From positions 1,054,001 through 1,118,000 of the forward strand of contig CP170561.1 of assembly GCA_042701975.1 (NCBI GenBank): DNA of 64,000 nt. The letters run 5' to 3'. Origin of the DNA: JAFALK01 sp042701975 (GTDB lineage: Bacteria; Pseudomonadota; Gammaproteobacteria; Burkholderiales; Burkholderiaceae_C). The notes under the pieces were generated by a model. That model did no database searches. It was not told where the DNA came from and saw nothing but the letters and a program-made list of their open reading frames with translations. Position 1 is the first letter of the stretch; each line of letters begins with the position of its first letter. Positions 17,120-28,600 of this stretch are shown one piece after another. A program made the position numbers and the translations under genes.

Positions 17120-19111
17120 ATGATCACTCCCCTTGCCCTGGCTCTGCTTTACCTGGTTGCAGCCGTGCTGGGCGTGGTGGTTTGTCGCCTCTTGAAGCTG
17201 CCGCCCATGCTGGGCTACCTGGTCGTCGGCGTCCTGATCGGGCCCCATGCGCTGGCTCTCGGGGGGGACAGCCCCGGCATCACCCATCTGGCGGAGTTCG
17301 GCGTCGTCTTCCTGATGTTCGTGATCGGGCTGGAGTTCAACCTGCCCAAGCTGCGCTCGATGCGCAAGCTGGTCTTCGGCCTCGGGCTCTTGCAGGTGAT
17401 CCTGACCGTGGCCGGCGCGATGCTGGGCAATGTGGCCCTGCAGGCGTTCACGGCCTGGATGGGCTGGGCCTGGGACCTGGACTGGCGCGGTGCGCTGGTG
17501 CTGGGCGCGGCCATGGCGATGAGCAGCACGGCCATCGTCGTCAAGCTGATGGCCGAACGGCTGGAACTGGACAGCCCGCACGGCCGCGCCGTGATGGGCG
17601 TGCTGCTGTTCCAGGACCTGGCCGTGGTGCCGCTCTTGGTGCTGGTGCCGGCGCTGAACAGCAGCGCCACCGAGATGGCCAGCGCGCTGGCGTGGGCCGG
17701 GCTCAAGGCCGGCGTCTTGCTGGGCTTGCTGCTGCTGGGCGGGCAAAAGCTCATGCACTGGTGGCTCACGCTCGTGGCCCGGCGCAAGAGCGATGAGCTC
17801 TTCATGCTCAACCTGCTGCTGGTCACGCTGGGGCTGGCCTGGCTGACGGACAAGGCCGGCCTGTCGATGGCGCTGGGCGCCTTCGTGGCCGGCATGCTGA
17901 TCGCCGAGACCGAATACAAGCACCAGGTGGAGACCGACATCCGGCCCTTCCACGACGTGCTGCTGGGCCTGTTCTTCATCACCATCGGCATGCAGCTGGA
18001 CGGCCGCGCGCTGATCCACCAGTGGCCGCTCGTGATCGGCCTCTCGGCCCTGCCGGTGCTGGTGAAATTCGGCCTGGTCACGGCACTGGCCAAGCTCTTC
18101 AAGGAACCGACCGGCGTGGCGCTGCGCACGGGCCTGTACCTGGCCCAGGCGGGCGAATTCGGCTTCGTGCTGCTGACGCTGGGCGGCCAGCACGGCCTGC
18201 TCACCGGCGAATGGATGAGCCCGGTGCTGGCCAGCATGGTGATCTCCATGCTGGTCACGCCGCTGCTGGTCACCTACAGCAACCGCATCGTGATGAAGCT
18301 CTCCAGCAGCGACTGGATGATGCAATCCTTGCAGCTGACCACCATCGCCAAGACGTCCATCAAGACCGACGCCCATGCCTTGATCTGCGGCTACGGCCGC
18401 AGCGGCCAGAACCTGGCGCGGCTGCTGGAGAGCGAACACATCCCCTACATGGCGCTGGACCTCGACCCGGACCGGGTGCGGCACGCCGCTGCGGCGGGCC
18501 AGAGCGTGGTCTTCGGCGATGCGGCGCGGCTTTCCAGCCTGATGGCCGCCGGCCTGGCGCGTGCCTCGGCCGTGGTGGTCACGTACCACGACACGCCTTC
18601 GGCACTGAAGATCCTGCGCCTCGTGCGTGCCCACGCACCGCAGGTGCCGGTGATCGTGCGCACCATCGACGACAGCGATCTGGAAAAGCTGCGCGAAGCC
18701 GGCGCCGCCGAGGTCGTGCCCGAGGCCATCGAGGGCTCGCTGATGCTGGCCAGCCATGCGCTGGCGCTGGTGGGCGTGCCGATGCGCCGCGTGCTGCGCC
18801 TGGTGCAGGAGGCGCGCGATGCCCGCTACGGCCTGCTGCGCGGCTACTTCCACGGCAGCAGCGACGACACGACCGAGGAACGCCAGGCGGCGCGGCTGGC
18901 TTCGGTCACGCTGCCCGCGCAATCCGAGGCGGCCTCGCTCGAATCGCTGGCCGTCGAGGGCTTCGATGTCGCCGTCGTCTCGGTCCGTCGCGCTCGCGGC
19001 TCCGTCGTGCCCGCAAGACCTGACCTGGAAGTGCAAGGAGGCGATACGCTCGTGCTTTCCGGCGCGCCTGCCGCGCTGGCCCTGGCAGAAGAACACCTCC
19101 TGAGCCGCTGA
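17120..19111 (+). CDS. Kef-type monovalent cation:proton antiporter with TrkA domains
   Basis: 663 residues: a CPA2 antiporter domain with 12-13 membrane helices (about 1-385), a RCK/TrkA-N nucleotide-binding domain (ICGYGRSGQNLARLLESE) at about 415-535, and a TrkA-C domain near the C-terminus (about 575-660). This is the KefB/KefC/YbaL layout: potassium or sodium efflux gated by nucleotides or glutathione adducts. The glutathione-binding residues cannot be checked by eye. MITPLALALL at 17120 begins the first helix. apt follows after 10 bp. Confidence 0.88.
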   Translation: MITPLALALLYLVAAVLGVVVCRLLKLPPMLGYLVVGVLIGPHALALGGDSPGITHLAEFGVVFLMFVIGLEFNLPKLRSMRKLVFGLGLLQVILTVAGAMLGNVALQAFTAWMGWAWDLDWRGALVLGAAMAMSSTAIVVKLMAERLELDSPHGRAVMGVLLFQDLAVVPLLVLVPALNSSATEMASALAWAGLKAGVLLGLLLLGGQKLMHWWLTLVARRKSDELFMLNLLLVTLGLAWLTDKAGLSMALGAFVAGMLIAETEYKHQVETDIRPFHDVLLGLFFITIGMQLDGRALIHQWPLVIGLSALPVLVKFGLVTALAKLFKEPTGVALRTGLYLAQAGEFGFVLLTLGGQHGLLTGEWMSPVLASMVISMLVTPLLVTYSNRIVMKLSSSDWMMQSLQLTTIAKTSIKTDAHALICGYGRSGQNLARLLESEHIPYMALDLDPDRVRHAAAAGQSVVFGDAARLSSLMAAGLARASAVVVTYHDTPSALKILRLVRAHAPQVPVIVRTIDDSDLEKLREAGAAEVVPEAIEGSLMLASHALALVGVPMRRVLRLVQEARDARYGLLRGYFHGSSDDTTEERQAARLASVTLPAQSEAASLESLAVEGFDVAVVSVRRARGSVVPARPDLEVQGGDTLVLSGAPAALALAEEHLLSR

Positions 19112-19121
19112 GGTCGATCCC

Positions 19122-19664
19122 ATGCAAAACGCCTCCTCCTACATCCGCGATCACATCCGCACCGTGTCCGACTGGCCGCAGCCGGGTGTGCAGTTCCGCG
19201 ACATCACGCCGCTGCTGTCCAACCCGCGCGTGTTCCGCGTGCTGATCGACCTCTTCGTGCACCGCTACTTCGACGCGCGGCCTACCGCCGTGGCGGGGCT
19301 CGATGCGCGCGGCTTCATCATCGGCTCGGTGCTGGCCTACGAGCTGAACGTCGGCTTCATCCCGATCCGCAAGAAGGGCAAGCTGCCGTTCACGACGGTG
19401 GCCGAGACCTACGAGCTGGAGTACGGCAGCGCCACCGTGGAGATGCACACCGACGCGGTCGAGCCCGGCAGCCGTGTGGTGCTGATCGACGACCTGGTGG
19501 CCACCGGCGGCACGATGATGGCCGGCGCGCGGCTGCTGCAGCGCCTGGGCGCGGAGGTGCTCGAGTGCGCGGCCATCGTCGACCTGCCCGAACTGGGCGG
19601 CTCGGCCAAGGTGCGTGCGCAGGGACTGAAGCTGCACACGCTGGTGGATTTCGAAGGCCATTGA
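19122..19664 (+). CDS. apt: Adenine phosphoribosyltransferase
   Basis: 180 residues, the normal length. The PRPP-binding motif is VVLIDDLVATGGTMMAG, and the N-terminal region (DWPQPGVQFRDITPLL) and RGFIIGS are classic Apt. It salvages adenine to AMP in the cytoplasm. Possibly co-transcribed with the upstream antiporter. Confidence 0.94.
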   Translation: MQNASSYIRDHIRTVSDWPQPGVQFRDITPLLSNPRVFRVLIDLFVHRYFDARPTAVAGLDARGFIIGSVLAYELNVGFIPIRKKGKLPFTTVAETYELEYGSATVEMHTDAVEPGSRVVLIDDLVATGGTMMAGARLLQRLGAEVLECAAIVDLPELGGSAKVRAQGLKLHTLVDFEGH

Positions 19665-19725
19665 GCACGCCCGCCGACGCATTGGTGACACACTCGAAGC
19701 CGGCTCAGGCGCAAACTCACCGCCC

Positions 19726-20954
<1,229 letters not shown>

Positions 20955-20955
<1 letters not shown>

Positions 20956-22229
20956 TGGGGACGAGCGCGCGCGCGCTGCTGGCCTCGCTCGGCTTCGTTG
21001 CCTTGCTGGCAGGATGCGAGCGCGCCAGTGCGCCGGAGCGCAATGTCGATGCGGCCTGGCACCGACAGGCGCTGGTGGATCACGCGCTCAAGCCCTGGCT
21101 GGAGCGCGCGCCGCAACCTGACGGCTTCATGCGCACCGCCTTCGCACGCGACTGGCAGCCACTGCCCAACGCCGCGCTGCGCCAGGACGTGATCAACCAG
21201 TCGCGGCTGGTCTACGCCCTCGCCTCAGGCTTCATGGTGACTGGCGATCGCCGCTACCTGCAGGCTGCGCGCAGTGGTGCTGACTTTTTGCAACTGCGCT
21301 TCCACGACGAAGTGCAGGGCGGCTACTTCACGATGATCAGCGCCAATGGCACCGTGCTGAACGATCGCAAGCGCTCCTATGGCCAGGCTTTTGTGATCCT
21401 CGCGTTTGCGCAGATGGCGCAGGCCACGGGCGAGGCGCGCTACAAGGAGCTGGCGCTGAAAGCCTGGCGCGAGGCGTCGGCCGGACTGCTGGAGCCCAGC
21501 GGCGGGCTGGTCGATCGCACCTCGCGGGACTTCAAGCCCGAGGACCCCGGCCACACGCAGAACCCGGTCATGCACATGTTCGAGGCGCTGACGCTGCTGA
21601 CCGAAGTCACCGGCGATGCGTCGGCCCGCGCTGCCACACGCGCCCTGGGCGACTTCGTCATCAACCGCCTGATGCAAGGCCTGCCGGACGGCAGCGCGCG
21701 CATTCCCGAGTGGTACGACACCGACTGGAAGCCGTTCCCCACGCGCGAGAAGGGCGGCTACATCGATCTGGGCCACCAGTTCGAATGGGTGCACCTGCTC
21801 TACCGCGCGCAGCGGCTGGAGATCTCGCCCATCTACGGCGGCGTGGCCGAGCGCATCCTGCAATACGCGCTGAAGGAAGGCTATGACGAGATCGACGGCG
21901 GCGCCTTCGAGAAGACCTATCCCGACGGCGGCACCGAACGCGCCAAGCATTACTGGCAGCAGCTCGAATGCCTGCACGGCCTGATGGCCGCGGCCAGCGC
22001 CGACCCGCGCCGCGAGTTGTGGCGGCGCTACGAGCAGACGCTGGACCTGGTGCGCAAGCAGTTCGTCGACACCCAGCACGGCGGCTGGCAGAGCAATGCC
22101 TGTTCGGCCGGCGGTGGGCAGTGCCCGGACGAGCAGCCGGAGCCGTATCACATGGTCAGCCTGCACCTCGCCGCCTTGGCGGAGGCCGGCTTCACGCCGG
22201 GTTCTGCTGCATCGGGCGCGAGCCGCTGA
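20955..22229 (+). CDS. AGE family epimerase/isomerase-like lipoprotein
   Basis: 424 residues. The N-terminus is a lipoprotein signal with lipobox LLAGC (Cys about 21), so the protein is probably membrane-anchored. The rest is an (alpha/alpha)6-barrel of the N-acylglucosamine 2-epimerase family (DFLQLRFHDEVQGGYF, HQFEWVHLLYRA, NPVMHMFEALTLL). Cytosolic members isomerise sugars, so the lipoprotein signal is unusual and substrate is unknown. Coupled by TGATG to the acyl-CoA dehydrogenase gene. Confidence 0.83.
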
Positions 22230-22260
22230 AGTAACGCGTCAGTTGAGCGTCGGTTGAGCG

Positions 22261-22692
22261 TCAGGGCGGTGTGACGTCCGGATGCCAGAGCAGCCGGCAG
22301 CCTTGTTCGTCCGCGACGACGGCAGCGAACTGGTCAAAGTCGCGCAGCCACTGCTGGGCCAGCTGCGTGGGCAGGTCGAGCACGCACAGGCCCGGTTCGG
22401 GCGTCCACAGGCCGGATGGGTCGCAGCCGCGGGCTGGCAGATGGCGCTGACCCGCCGCATCGGCGGCCGCGATCAATCGATCCAGGCGCTCAAGATTGAT
22501 GGCTTCGTCGAGCGCCTGGCTGAACGGATTCCACGCCGTGATCAGCGTGACGCTACGGGCGCTGAGCTGCAGCAGCCACTCACGCGGCGGCGCCTGCCCG
22601 ATGCGCAATTCGGCGGACGCATCGCCCAGCACCTCGTACAGCGCGGCCTCATAGGAGGCGACCAGTTCCGGCGTGGGCAGCGGCGGCTTCAT
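22261..22692 (-). CDS. DUF3293 domain-containing protein
   Basis: 143 residues. The central ITAWNPFSQALDEAINLERLDRLIAA-type region and the following residues match the DUF3293 pattern, in proteobacterial proteins of unknown function. The start lies inside the 3' end of fecR copy A (44 bp overlap), which places the boundary between native chromosome and the accessory cassette here. Confidence 0.75.
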   Translation of the reverse strand: MKPPLPTPELVASYEAALYEVLGDASAELRIGQAPPREWLLQLSARSVTLITAWNPFSQALDEAINLERLDRLIAAADAAGQRHLPARGCDPSGLWTPEPGLCVLDLPTQLAQQWLRDFDQFAAVVADEQGCRLLWHPDVTPP

Positions 22693-23743
22693 CGCTCAAG
22701 ACTACTTCGATTCGGTTCGGAGCTTCAATTATCCGCAGACCGTGAAGACGAGCGACCGCCCGCGCGAAACCCAGGTTGTCGCCCGTGCGAAACACGCCGC
22801 TGATCCTGCCGCTACTCTGCGCAGCTGAGCTCGCAACGATGATCGGCACCGTGCTGTAGCGATTCATCTCAGCAACGGCATCCACCAGCGACACATCGTC
22901 GAAAACCACCTCGCCGCGTTTCCAAGCGAGCGCCGCCTCCAGGCCCGGACGATCCAGCCGTACTGGATGAGACGGCCGTCGCGCTGCGTTGCTTGCCGAT
23001 TGCTCCACTTGCAAGCGATCCCCCGGAACCATCGCCACCGGCTGCGCGAGCACAGGCGTCTGGCGTTGCTGGGCATCACGCACGATGACACGTCCCTCAA
23101 CCAATGTGACCGTGATCGCCTTGCCAGTGCCAGCAGCGTCCTGCGCGGTTCGCACCATGAACTCAGTGCCTGTCGCGACCACTTCGGAGTTCGCGGCCTG
23201 CACGACAAACGGACGCTGTGCGTCCTTGGCGACCTCGAAGAGCGCTTCGCCGTCCAGTACTTGGACGCCGCGCCGCGCTCGGCTGAAATCCACGCGCACA
23301 CGTGTGGCGGTGTTCAGCGACATCCGCGACCCGTCGGAAAGCACGACGACCCGCTGCTCACCAATGCCGGTTTCAAAAACGGCGGCACTGACCCAAGGGC
23401 GAAGCGCAAATAGAGCAGCAACGGCGAACACGGCGCCAAGGCCGGCGACCCGCACGGCAAGCCCAGCGTACTGACGGACAGGCTTCGGCTCTGCAGCCGT
23501 GGCATAGGTACTCAACTTGACGCCTGCGGCGTCCTGCCAAACGTCCGTGCAGCGTTCGAACGCGCGGCGGTGGATGGGTGAGCTACGCTGCCAAGACAGG
23601 CACTCCCGATCCATGCGCGGCGAGCGGCTGGGGCCATGCAAGCGCGCAACCCAAACGGCTGCCTCAGCAAGAATCTCCGGCGGAATCGCTGATGGGTTTG
23701 CCGGTTCCGGCACCTCCGAGTCGGAGGCATTCGTCGGGGACAC
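22649..23743 (-). CDS. FecR-type anti-sigma/sigma regulator, copy A
   Basis: 364 residues with a GTG start three bases after the sigma stop. Order: DUF4880-like N-terminus (AAVWVARLHGPSRSP, HRRAFERCTDVW), one transmembrane helix (about 95-115), FecR domain (LSDGSRMSLNTATRVRVDF, GEALFEVAKDAQRPFVV), and a C-terminal STN-like domain (VSLVDAVAEMNRYS). FecR proteins cross the inner membrane and control a partner ECF sigma factor. The last 15 residues differ from copy B and run into the DUF3293 gene, so the true end seems to have been replaced. No TonB receptor follows. Confidence 0.87.
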   Translation of the reverse strand: MSPTNASDSEVPEPANPSAIPPEILAEAAVWVARLHGPSRSPRMDRECLSWQRSSPIHRRAFERCTDVWQDAAGVKLSTYATAAEPKPVRQYAGLAVRVAGLGAVFAVAALFALRPWVSAAVFETGIGEQRVVVLSDGSRMSLNTATRVRVDFSRARRGVQVLDGEALFEVAKDAQRPFVVQAANSEVVATGTEFMVRTAQDAAGTGKAITVTLVEGRVIVRDAQQRQTPVLAQPVAMVPGDRLQVEQSASNAARRPSHPVRLDRPGLEAALAWKRGEVVFDDVSLVDAVAEMNRYSTVPIIVASSAAQSSGRISGVFRTGDNLGFARAVARLHGLRIIEAPNRIEVVLSDEAAAAHAGTGRLL

Positions 23744-23745
23744 TG

Positions 23746-24237
23746 TTAGTTGCCGTCCATCCAGATGGCGAGCTGCATCGTTGCCTTGGCGATGTGCCCC
23801 TCTACGGCCGAGATGCTCAGTCCGTGGCGCCGCGCGATCTCGCGATAGGTCAAGTCGTCGAGTCGGTGGGCCAGGAAGATGTCTCGGGTCTTCGGGCTCA
23901 GACGGCTCAGCCAATAGCTCAGGCGCTCCATGCGCTCCTTCGCGAGCAGCACGGCCTCGGCAGTGGGCGCGACGTCGATGAGCACGACATCCTCAATCAA
24001 CACTTCCTGACCATGACTGACGCGCGAACGATGCGCATCAATCGACAGGTTCAAAGCCGTGCGCATCAGGAATGCTTCGGGCTCCTCAACCTCATGCTCA
24101 CGCTCATAGCAGGCGAGGCGCACCCAGGCTTCCTGAACCAGATCCTCAGCATCGTGGGAGCTCCGGCCCCGGCGCATCAACGCGGATCGAACGCGCGAGA
24201 AGACTGTGCTCCAGTTCTGAACGAGTCGTTTCGACAT
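23746..24237 (-). CDS. ECF RNA polymerase sigma factor (FecI-like), copy A
   Basis: 163 residues: region 2 (SHDAEDLVQEAWVRLACYE) and region 4 (LSPKTRDIFLAHRLDDLTY then REIARRHGLSISAVEGHI). It directs RNA polymerase under control of the FecR protein encoded directly downstream. Nearly identical to copy B at 45758. MSKRLVQNW at 24237 is chosen because both copies share it and it starts right after the preceding gene. Confidence 0.92.
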   Translation of the reverse strand: MSKRLVQNWSTVFSRVRSALMRRGRSSHDAEDLVQEAWVRLACYEREHEVEEPEAFLMRTALNLSIDAHRSRVSHGQEVLIEDVVLIDVAPTAEAVLLAKERMERLSYWLSRLSPKTRDIFLAHRLDDLTYREIARRHGLSISAVEGHIAKATMQLAIWMDGN

Positions 24238-24239
24238 GA

Positions 24240-24863
24240 TCAGCGCGTAGAGGCTCTCAGCGCACCAGACGACCAAGGCGCCCGAAGAGGCGCTCTCGTG
24301 CGATGAATCGCTGGAGAAGGATCCTTAAGGCTTCGGTCGACCCGCTCCAGCCATCGTGCGATAAACGTACTCGCAGTCTCCTTGCTGGTGAAAGGCGCTC
24401 GGCGACACAGCGCGCGCGCAAGCCCAACATTGAGGCGCCCTGCGGCGGTCGTAGCTGCCAGCAATACTCGCCGTTTGCGCCCTGAAAAATGCGTTGGAAT
24501 CGCTGCCGGACACACATAACTGTCGATACGAAGAGCGTGCGGCCCGATGGGGGCGCCAATTGGCACTAGATCAGCGAATCGCTCTGGCCACCGATGTGCG
24601 TCCTCACAGCAAATCGTCTTGATCCGGTCGACGCCCCTTTCTGCAAGGTCATCTGTGATCTGCCTCGGAGTAAACGCGGGTTTGGGCCACGCGCCGAGCA
24701 CCTCAAATTCGCCTTCAGCAAATATCCCAAAGCCCCAGTTCCACTGGACGGCCCCCACTACGCTCAGCACGGCTGCATTGACGTCGAAGAACCGGGCAAG
24801 TTCGTATCGATAGCACAGCGGTCTAGCCAGCTGAGGATGCAGACATGTACGGGCATTCGACAT
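24240..24863 (-). CDS. Mutator (IS256)-transposase-like small protein, copy A
   Basis: 207 residues. The core GEFEVLGAWPKPAFTPRQI and DLAERGVDRIKTICCEDAH resembles the RNase H-fold segment around the second catalytic Asp of IS256-family transposases (EVLGLW..., LKNRGV...VDGL). The first Asp region and the C-terminal Glu region seem to be missing, and no inverted repeats flank it, so it is not a working transposase. It is first in an operon with the sigma factor and fecR, 2 bp before the sigma start. The likeness is by eye and modest; function is unknown. Confidence 0.5.
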   Translation of the reverse strand: MSNARTCLHPQLARPLCYRYELARFFDVNAAVLSVVGAVQWNWGFGIFAEGEFEVLGAWPKPAFTPRQITDDLAERGVDRIKTICCEDAHRWPERFADLVPIGAPIGPHALRIDSYVCPAAIPTHFSGRKRRVLLAATTAAGRLNVGLARALCRRAPFTSKETASTFIARWLERVDRSLKDPSPAIHRTRAPLRAPWSSGALRASTR

Positions 24864-24985
24864 CACGTGCTCCTGCAGATTGGACCAACTGGCGCGCCTG
24901 GCGCACAGGTGCGGCGGGCGCAATGCGATCAGTTTATACGAATTAGTGTTTATGTGAAACAGAGCATAACGCACACAGTAGCCGG

Positions 24986-25216
24986 GTGAAAGAAGGACTA
25001 CTGGCGAGGCGATTCGGAAAGTGTGTGCGGGAGCTTCGGCTCGCTGCAGGGCTGACGCAGGTCGAGTTCGCCGAGCGTTGCGGCTTCTATCAGACCTACC
25101 TGAGCCGCGTTGAGACTGGCAGAGCCAATCCCACCTTGAACGCGATTGAGGTGATCGCGAATGCCCTGGGTTTGAGCGTGTTCGAGTTCTTCGAGCAGCT
25201 CCGCCTCGTCAAGTAG
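24986..25216 (+). CDS. XRE-family HTH regulator, copy A of the cassette
   Basis: 76 residues with a GTG start, essentially one Cro/C1 helix-turn-helix: LRLAAGLTQVEFAERCGFYQ then TYLSRVETGRANPTLNAIEV. It is divergent from the mutator-like/sigma/fecR operon with 122 bp between them, which fits a regulator of that operon. It is not closely similar to the HTH gene at the same place in copy B. Confidence 0.82.
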   Translation: MKEGLLARRFGKCVRELRLAAGLTQVEFAERCGFYQTYLSRVETGRANPTLNAIEVIANALGLSVFEFFEQLRLVK

Positions 25217-25656
25217 CCGCGCGATCGGCCGGGGACCGCCGACACCAATCCGGCTTATCTACGGCGCGCAAAAGCATCTCGACTTGCGAGTGTCGGCCGC
25301 GCATGCCCCGAGCCAACAAGTCAAGATTGCAGGGACTTCTTTGGACGTCCAAGAATCGCTTGAAATCTCTTGGTCATTTCGATGCAGAACAGAGCAAATT
25401 GGCGCTAGGCCGCATTAATGCTGGGTTTTTTCAGTCACTGGCCAAGAACTTGGACTAAAAGTTGGACTCCAAATGTCCCGCTGAGCGGCTGGGCCGCCAA
25501 AAAACATGCCTCAGCAGCCCAGTCAGGCGATAGCACGGTACAGATTTTAGGACTCGGAGCGCTGCTCGACGCGGCAGGGGCGCAGTCATGTTGCACAGCG
25601 TGAGTCACCATAGCGGACCTTACTGGCACACTTGCCCGTGCTGCTAGCCTTCAGGC
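25217..25656. other. 440-bp gap containing the left attachment region
   Basis: No convincing gene. A 61-codon open frame at 25418-25603 has no recognisable features and is probably chance. The stretch holds the left att repeat (25331-25389) and TTGGACT repeats (25450-25468) like those next to the integrase at the other end. Confidence 0.7.
25331..25389. repeat. Left attachment site (attL) of the mnmE-integrated element
   Basis: 59 bp that align with 48677-48737 with scattered mismatches and one 2-bp gap. Shared blocks include GGACGTCC, TGAAA, TGGTCATTT and CGATGCAGAA; the last two include the reverse complement of the final mnmE codons. A copy of a gene 3' end at the far border is the hallmark of site-specific integration, as for islands of the SGI1 type that also use trmE/mnmE. 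Confidence 0.72.
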
Positions 25657-28600
25657 ATGTCCATAGAACTAAATCGCACATTCGGCGAGTACACGGAGCC
25701 TCAAGAAGAGGGCGATGAAGCCCGCTGGCTCGAGTATTTCGGCACGGGTCGCGGCCGACTCACCTGGGCAGACCTTCACAAGCGGCGGGTCACCGTAGTG
25801 ATCGGCGAAGCTGGGATTGGGAAGACTGTTGAGTTTGCGCTTGAGACAAGCCGGCTTGCCGCATCCAGCTATGCCTTCTTCGTTGCACTGAACCAGCTTC
25901 AATCGCCGCAGGATTGGGAACTGGCACTTGGCGATGCCATGAAGCGATTTGAGCGCTGGAAGCAATCGTCCGAGATCGGGTATTTCCAACTGGACTCTGT
26001 GGATGAGGCTCGCTTGCACTCGCCCGCCGATCTGGTCAAAGCGCTGTCCATCGTCAGGGACGCTCTGAAGTCGCATTTCAGTCGAGTCCGCGTCGCGATC
26101 TCGTCCCGTGTGACAGACTGGACCGTGCCAGCCGTTCAAGAGGCTATCCGGAAGCATCTGCTGCAGCCGATCAACGACGCGATTGCGGTGCAGCGCTCCT
26201 CTTCGATCCAAACGCAGTCCGACGCAGACGATGCAGCGAAGGAGGTTGATGGAAAGGAAGACGCGCCGGCTGATGCGGAACTGATGGTGGTGACGCTCGA
26301 CGCGCTTTCCATCGAGGAAGCGAAGCGCTGCGCCAAGCACTTCGGCCTGAAGGGAGAAGCCAGCTTCTGGGAGGCTGTCGACGGAGGTGAGTTCGAGTTC
26401 ATGGCCAGTCGGCCTTTGGACCTCGGCTGGATGGTCAAGCTTTGGAACCGAGACGGCGCCCTGGGCACCTACCTCGAGCTGATGCGGACCAACGTCGCCT
26501 CCAGGCTTGAGGAAGACAACGAGCACTATCGGCAGCTGGGCAAGGTGCTGGCCATCGAACAACGTTTGGTCGGCGCAGAGGAGCTGGCTGCGGCGAGCGA
26601 GTTCGGGGAACTCGCCTTTCTGCGTCTTCAGCCGTCGCCGGTATCCGAGGCCGGTGTCCTGGACTCTTTCTCCACTCTGCCCTCCTGGAAGGCGCCAGAC
26701 GTTCAGCTGCTTCTCAGTACAGCCGTCTTCGATGAGGCAAGCTTCAGCAGGGTGCGCTTTCACCACCGGTCAATTCGCGAGTACCTAGCGGCGGCTTGGC
26801 TTCACCGACAGTTGGGCAACGGCGTTCCGCTGACCAAGGTACAACCGTTGTTTGCAAGGTCAATAACCGGCGTGCCGACGGTGATCCCGTCGCGCCGGGC
26901 GATGCTCGCGTGGTTGGCAGCATTGAACGTTCACGTACGCAGCTGGGTCGTCCGGTGGTGTCCCGAGCTGATTTTGGAAGACGGGGATCCGGAATCTTGG
27001 GGGCAGCTTTCAGTTGACGAGGCCTTCGCCCGCATCGTCGCAAAGCTCGACACGTCGTCGGCGTTCATGAAGGGCAGAGGCGTCGGTGCCTACCAGCGAG
27101 TAGGACGCGCGCTGAGCCCTGGCCTAGTCTCAGAAATCCTCTATGACAGGAGCGCCAATTGGCGCGTTCGGTCGACCGCGCTGAATCTTGCTCGCGACGG
27201 GAAGATCAGCGATTGTGCTGCACCCGCCATGGAAATCTATGCAGACACCAGTCAACCTGAGTACGAGCGCTCGGCAGCATTGGACATCGTCGCGGCGACG
27301 GGGACATCAAAGCATCGAGAGCGCGTTCTGGCCGATCTCCTATCCGGCACCATTGCCGGCAACGAACTCATCGCCGGTGCGCTCTTCGTCGTTGGAGTGG
27401 ACGCGCTGACTGCCGAGCAACTGACTTCCATCTTCGCTAGAACTGACAACGAAGCCGAGTTCGGCACTGGCCCGATGGCCGGCGTCGTCAAAAGAAAAAT
27501 GCTGCCCAAGATGGATCTCAAAGGAGCTGTAGCGTTGCTGTCAGCGATCCTCGATAGCCTCCCGAAGCACATAGATGGGGAGCCGTTCTCTCGAATTTCG
27601 CGCGAGGAGATGCCCGAGCGAGCCTGGCTGTTCAACGTGCTCCTGGACTGCTTTGATGTTGTTCTGACATTGGTTGCAGCGTCCGCCGTGCCTGCCCCCG
27701 GGATATGCCTTCGCGCCGCGGATGAGCTTGATTCTCTACGCCACACCGACCTTGTCTCTTCATCAGATCTGCTCAGCGCACGCAAGGCCATCGAGGGCGT
27801 GCCGAGCCTACGTTGGCAGATTGCGCTGGCAGTCGCGCAGTCAAGCGACCCTCCGTCGTACAAGAGAAGGCTGGTCTGGGACCATGACTCCATCATTCGC
27901 TTCAGGGAGGCTGAGTTGCCTGAGCTGATCCGTCGCGCCGGCGAGGACTCACGTCCTATCGAGGAACGTGTGATCTGTTTCGATATCGCGGCTGAACTGG
28001 CATTCAGAGCACAGGATGGGCGCAAGCGCTCCGATGCTATGCGGGCGATGCGTAGGTTCGCCAATGCAGCTCAGCTTGAGTCGGTGACGAATCAATTCGT
28101 CGAGTGGCGCACCGCGAGGCGTTCGCGATTGAGGTGGGAGCAACGAGACCGCGATCGAAAGACCAAATTCAAAACAGATCGCGCGCAGTTCGTCGCAAGG
28201 ATGGCGCCCAGATTCCCAGCTATATCGGAGGGCTCCGACTTCGCTGGCCTGCAGAACCTGCTGAATCTTTCCTTTGAAGGAAAGGGATGGGACGACATCG
28301 GTGAGGTCGACGTCGAGTTCATTGCGGCGCACTACGGCCCCGTCGCTGCCGAAGCGTTCTGCAGCGGCCTTGGAATGTTCTGGCGCAATTGGGCTCCCAT
28401 TCCGCCATCGACGAGGTCAAAAGGCGAAATCCCATGGCCGTCGTTAGTGGCCTTAGCCGGAGTCAGCCTCCATTCAGTGCAGGAAGGGAGCTTCAGTGGC
28501 TTGACTGACGCGGAGGTAGCTCGTGCGGCTCTTACCGCATCGTGGGCGCTGCCAGCTCCGCCCCGGTGGTTCGAAAAGCTGCATGCAAGTCATCCAAGCG

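Noticed and set aside
17063..19123. 686-codon open frame opposite the Kef antiporter
   Set aside because: Gln/His-rich antisense shadow, no recognisable motif.
25418..25603. Short open frame inside the left att region
   Set aside because: No ribosome site, no homology seen, overlaps the att/arm repeats.
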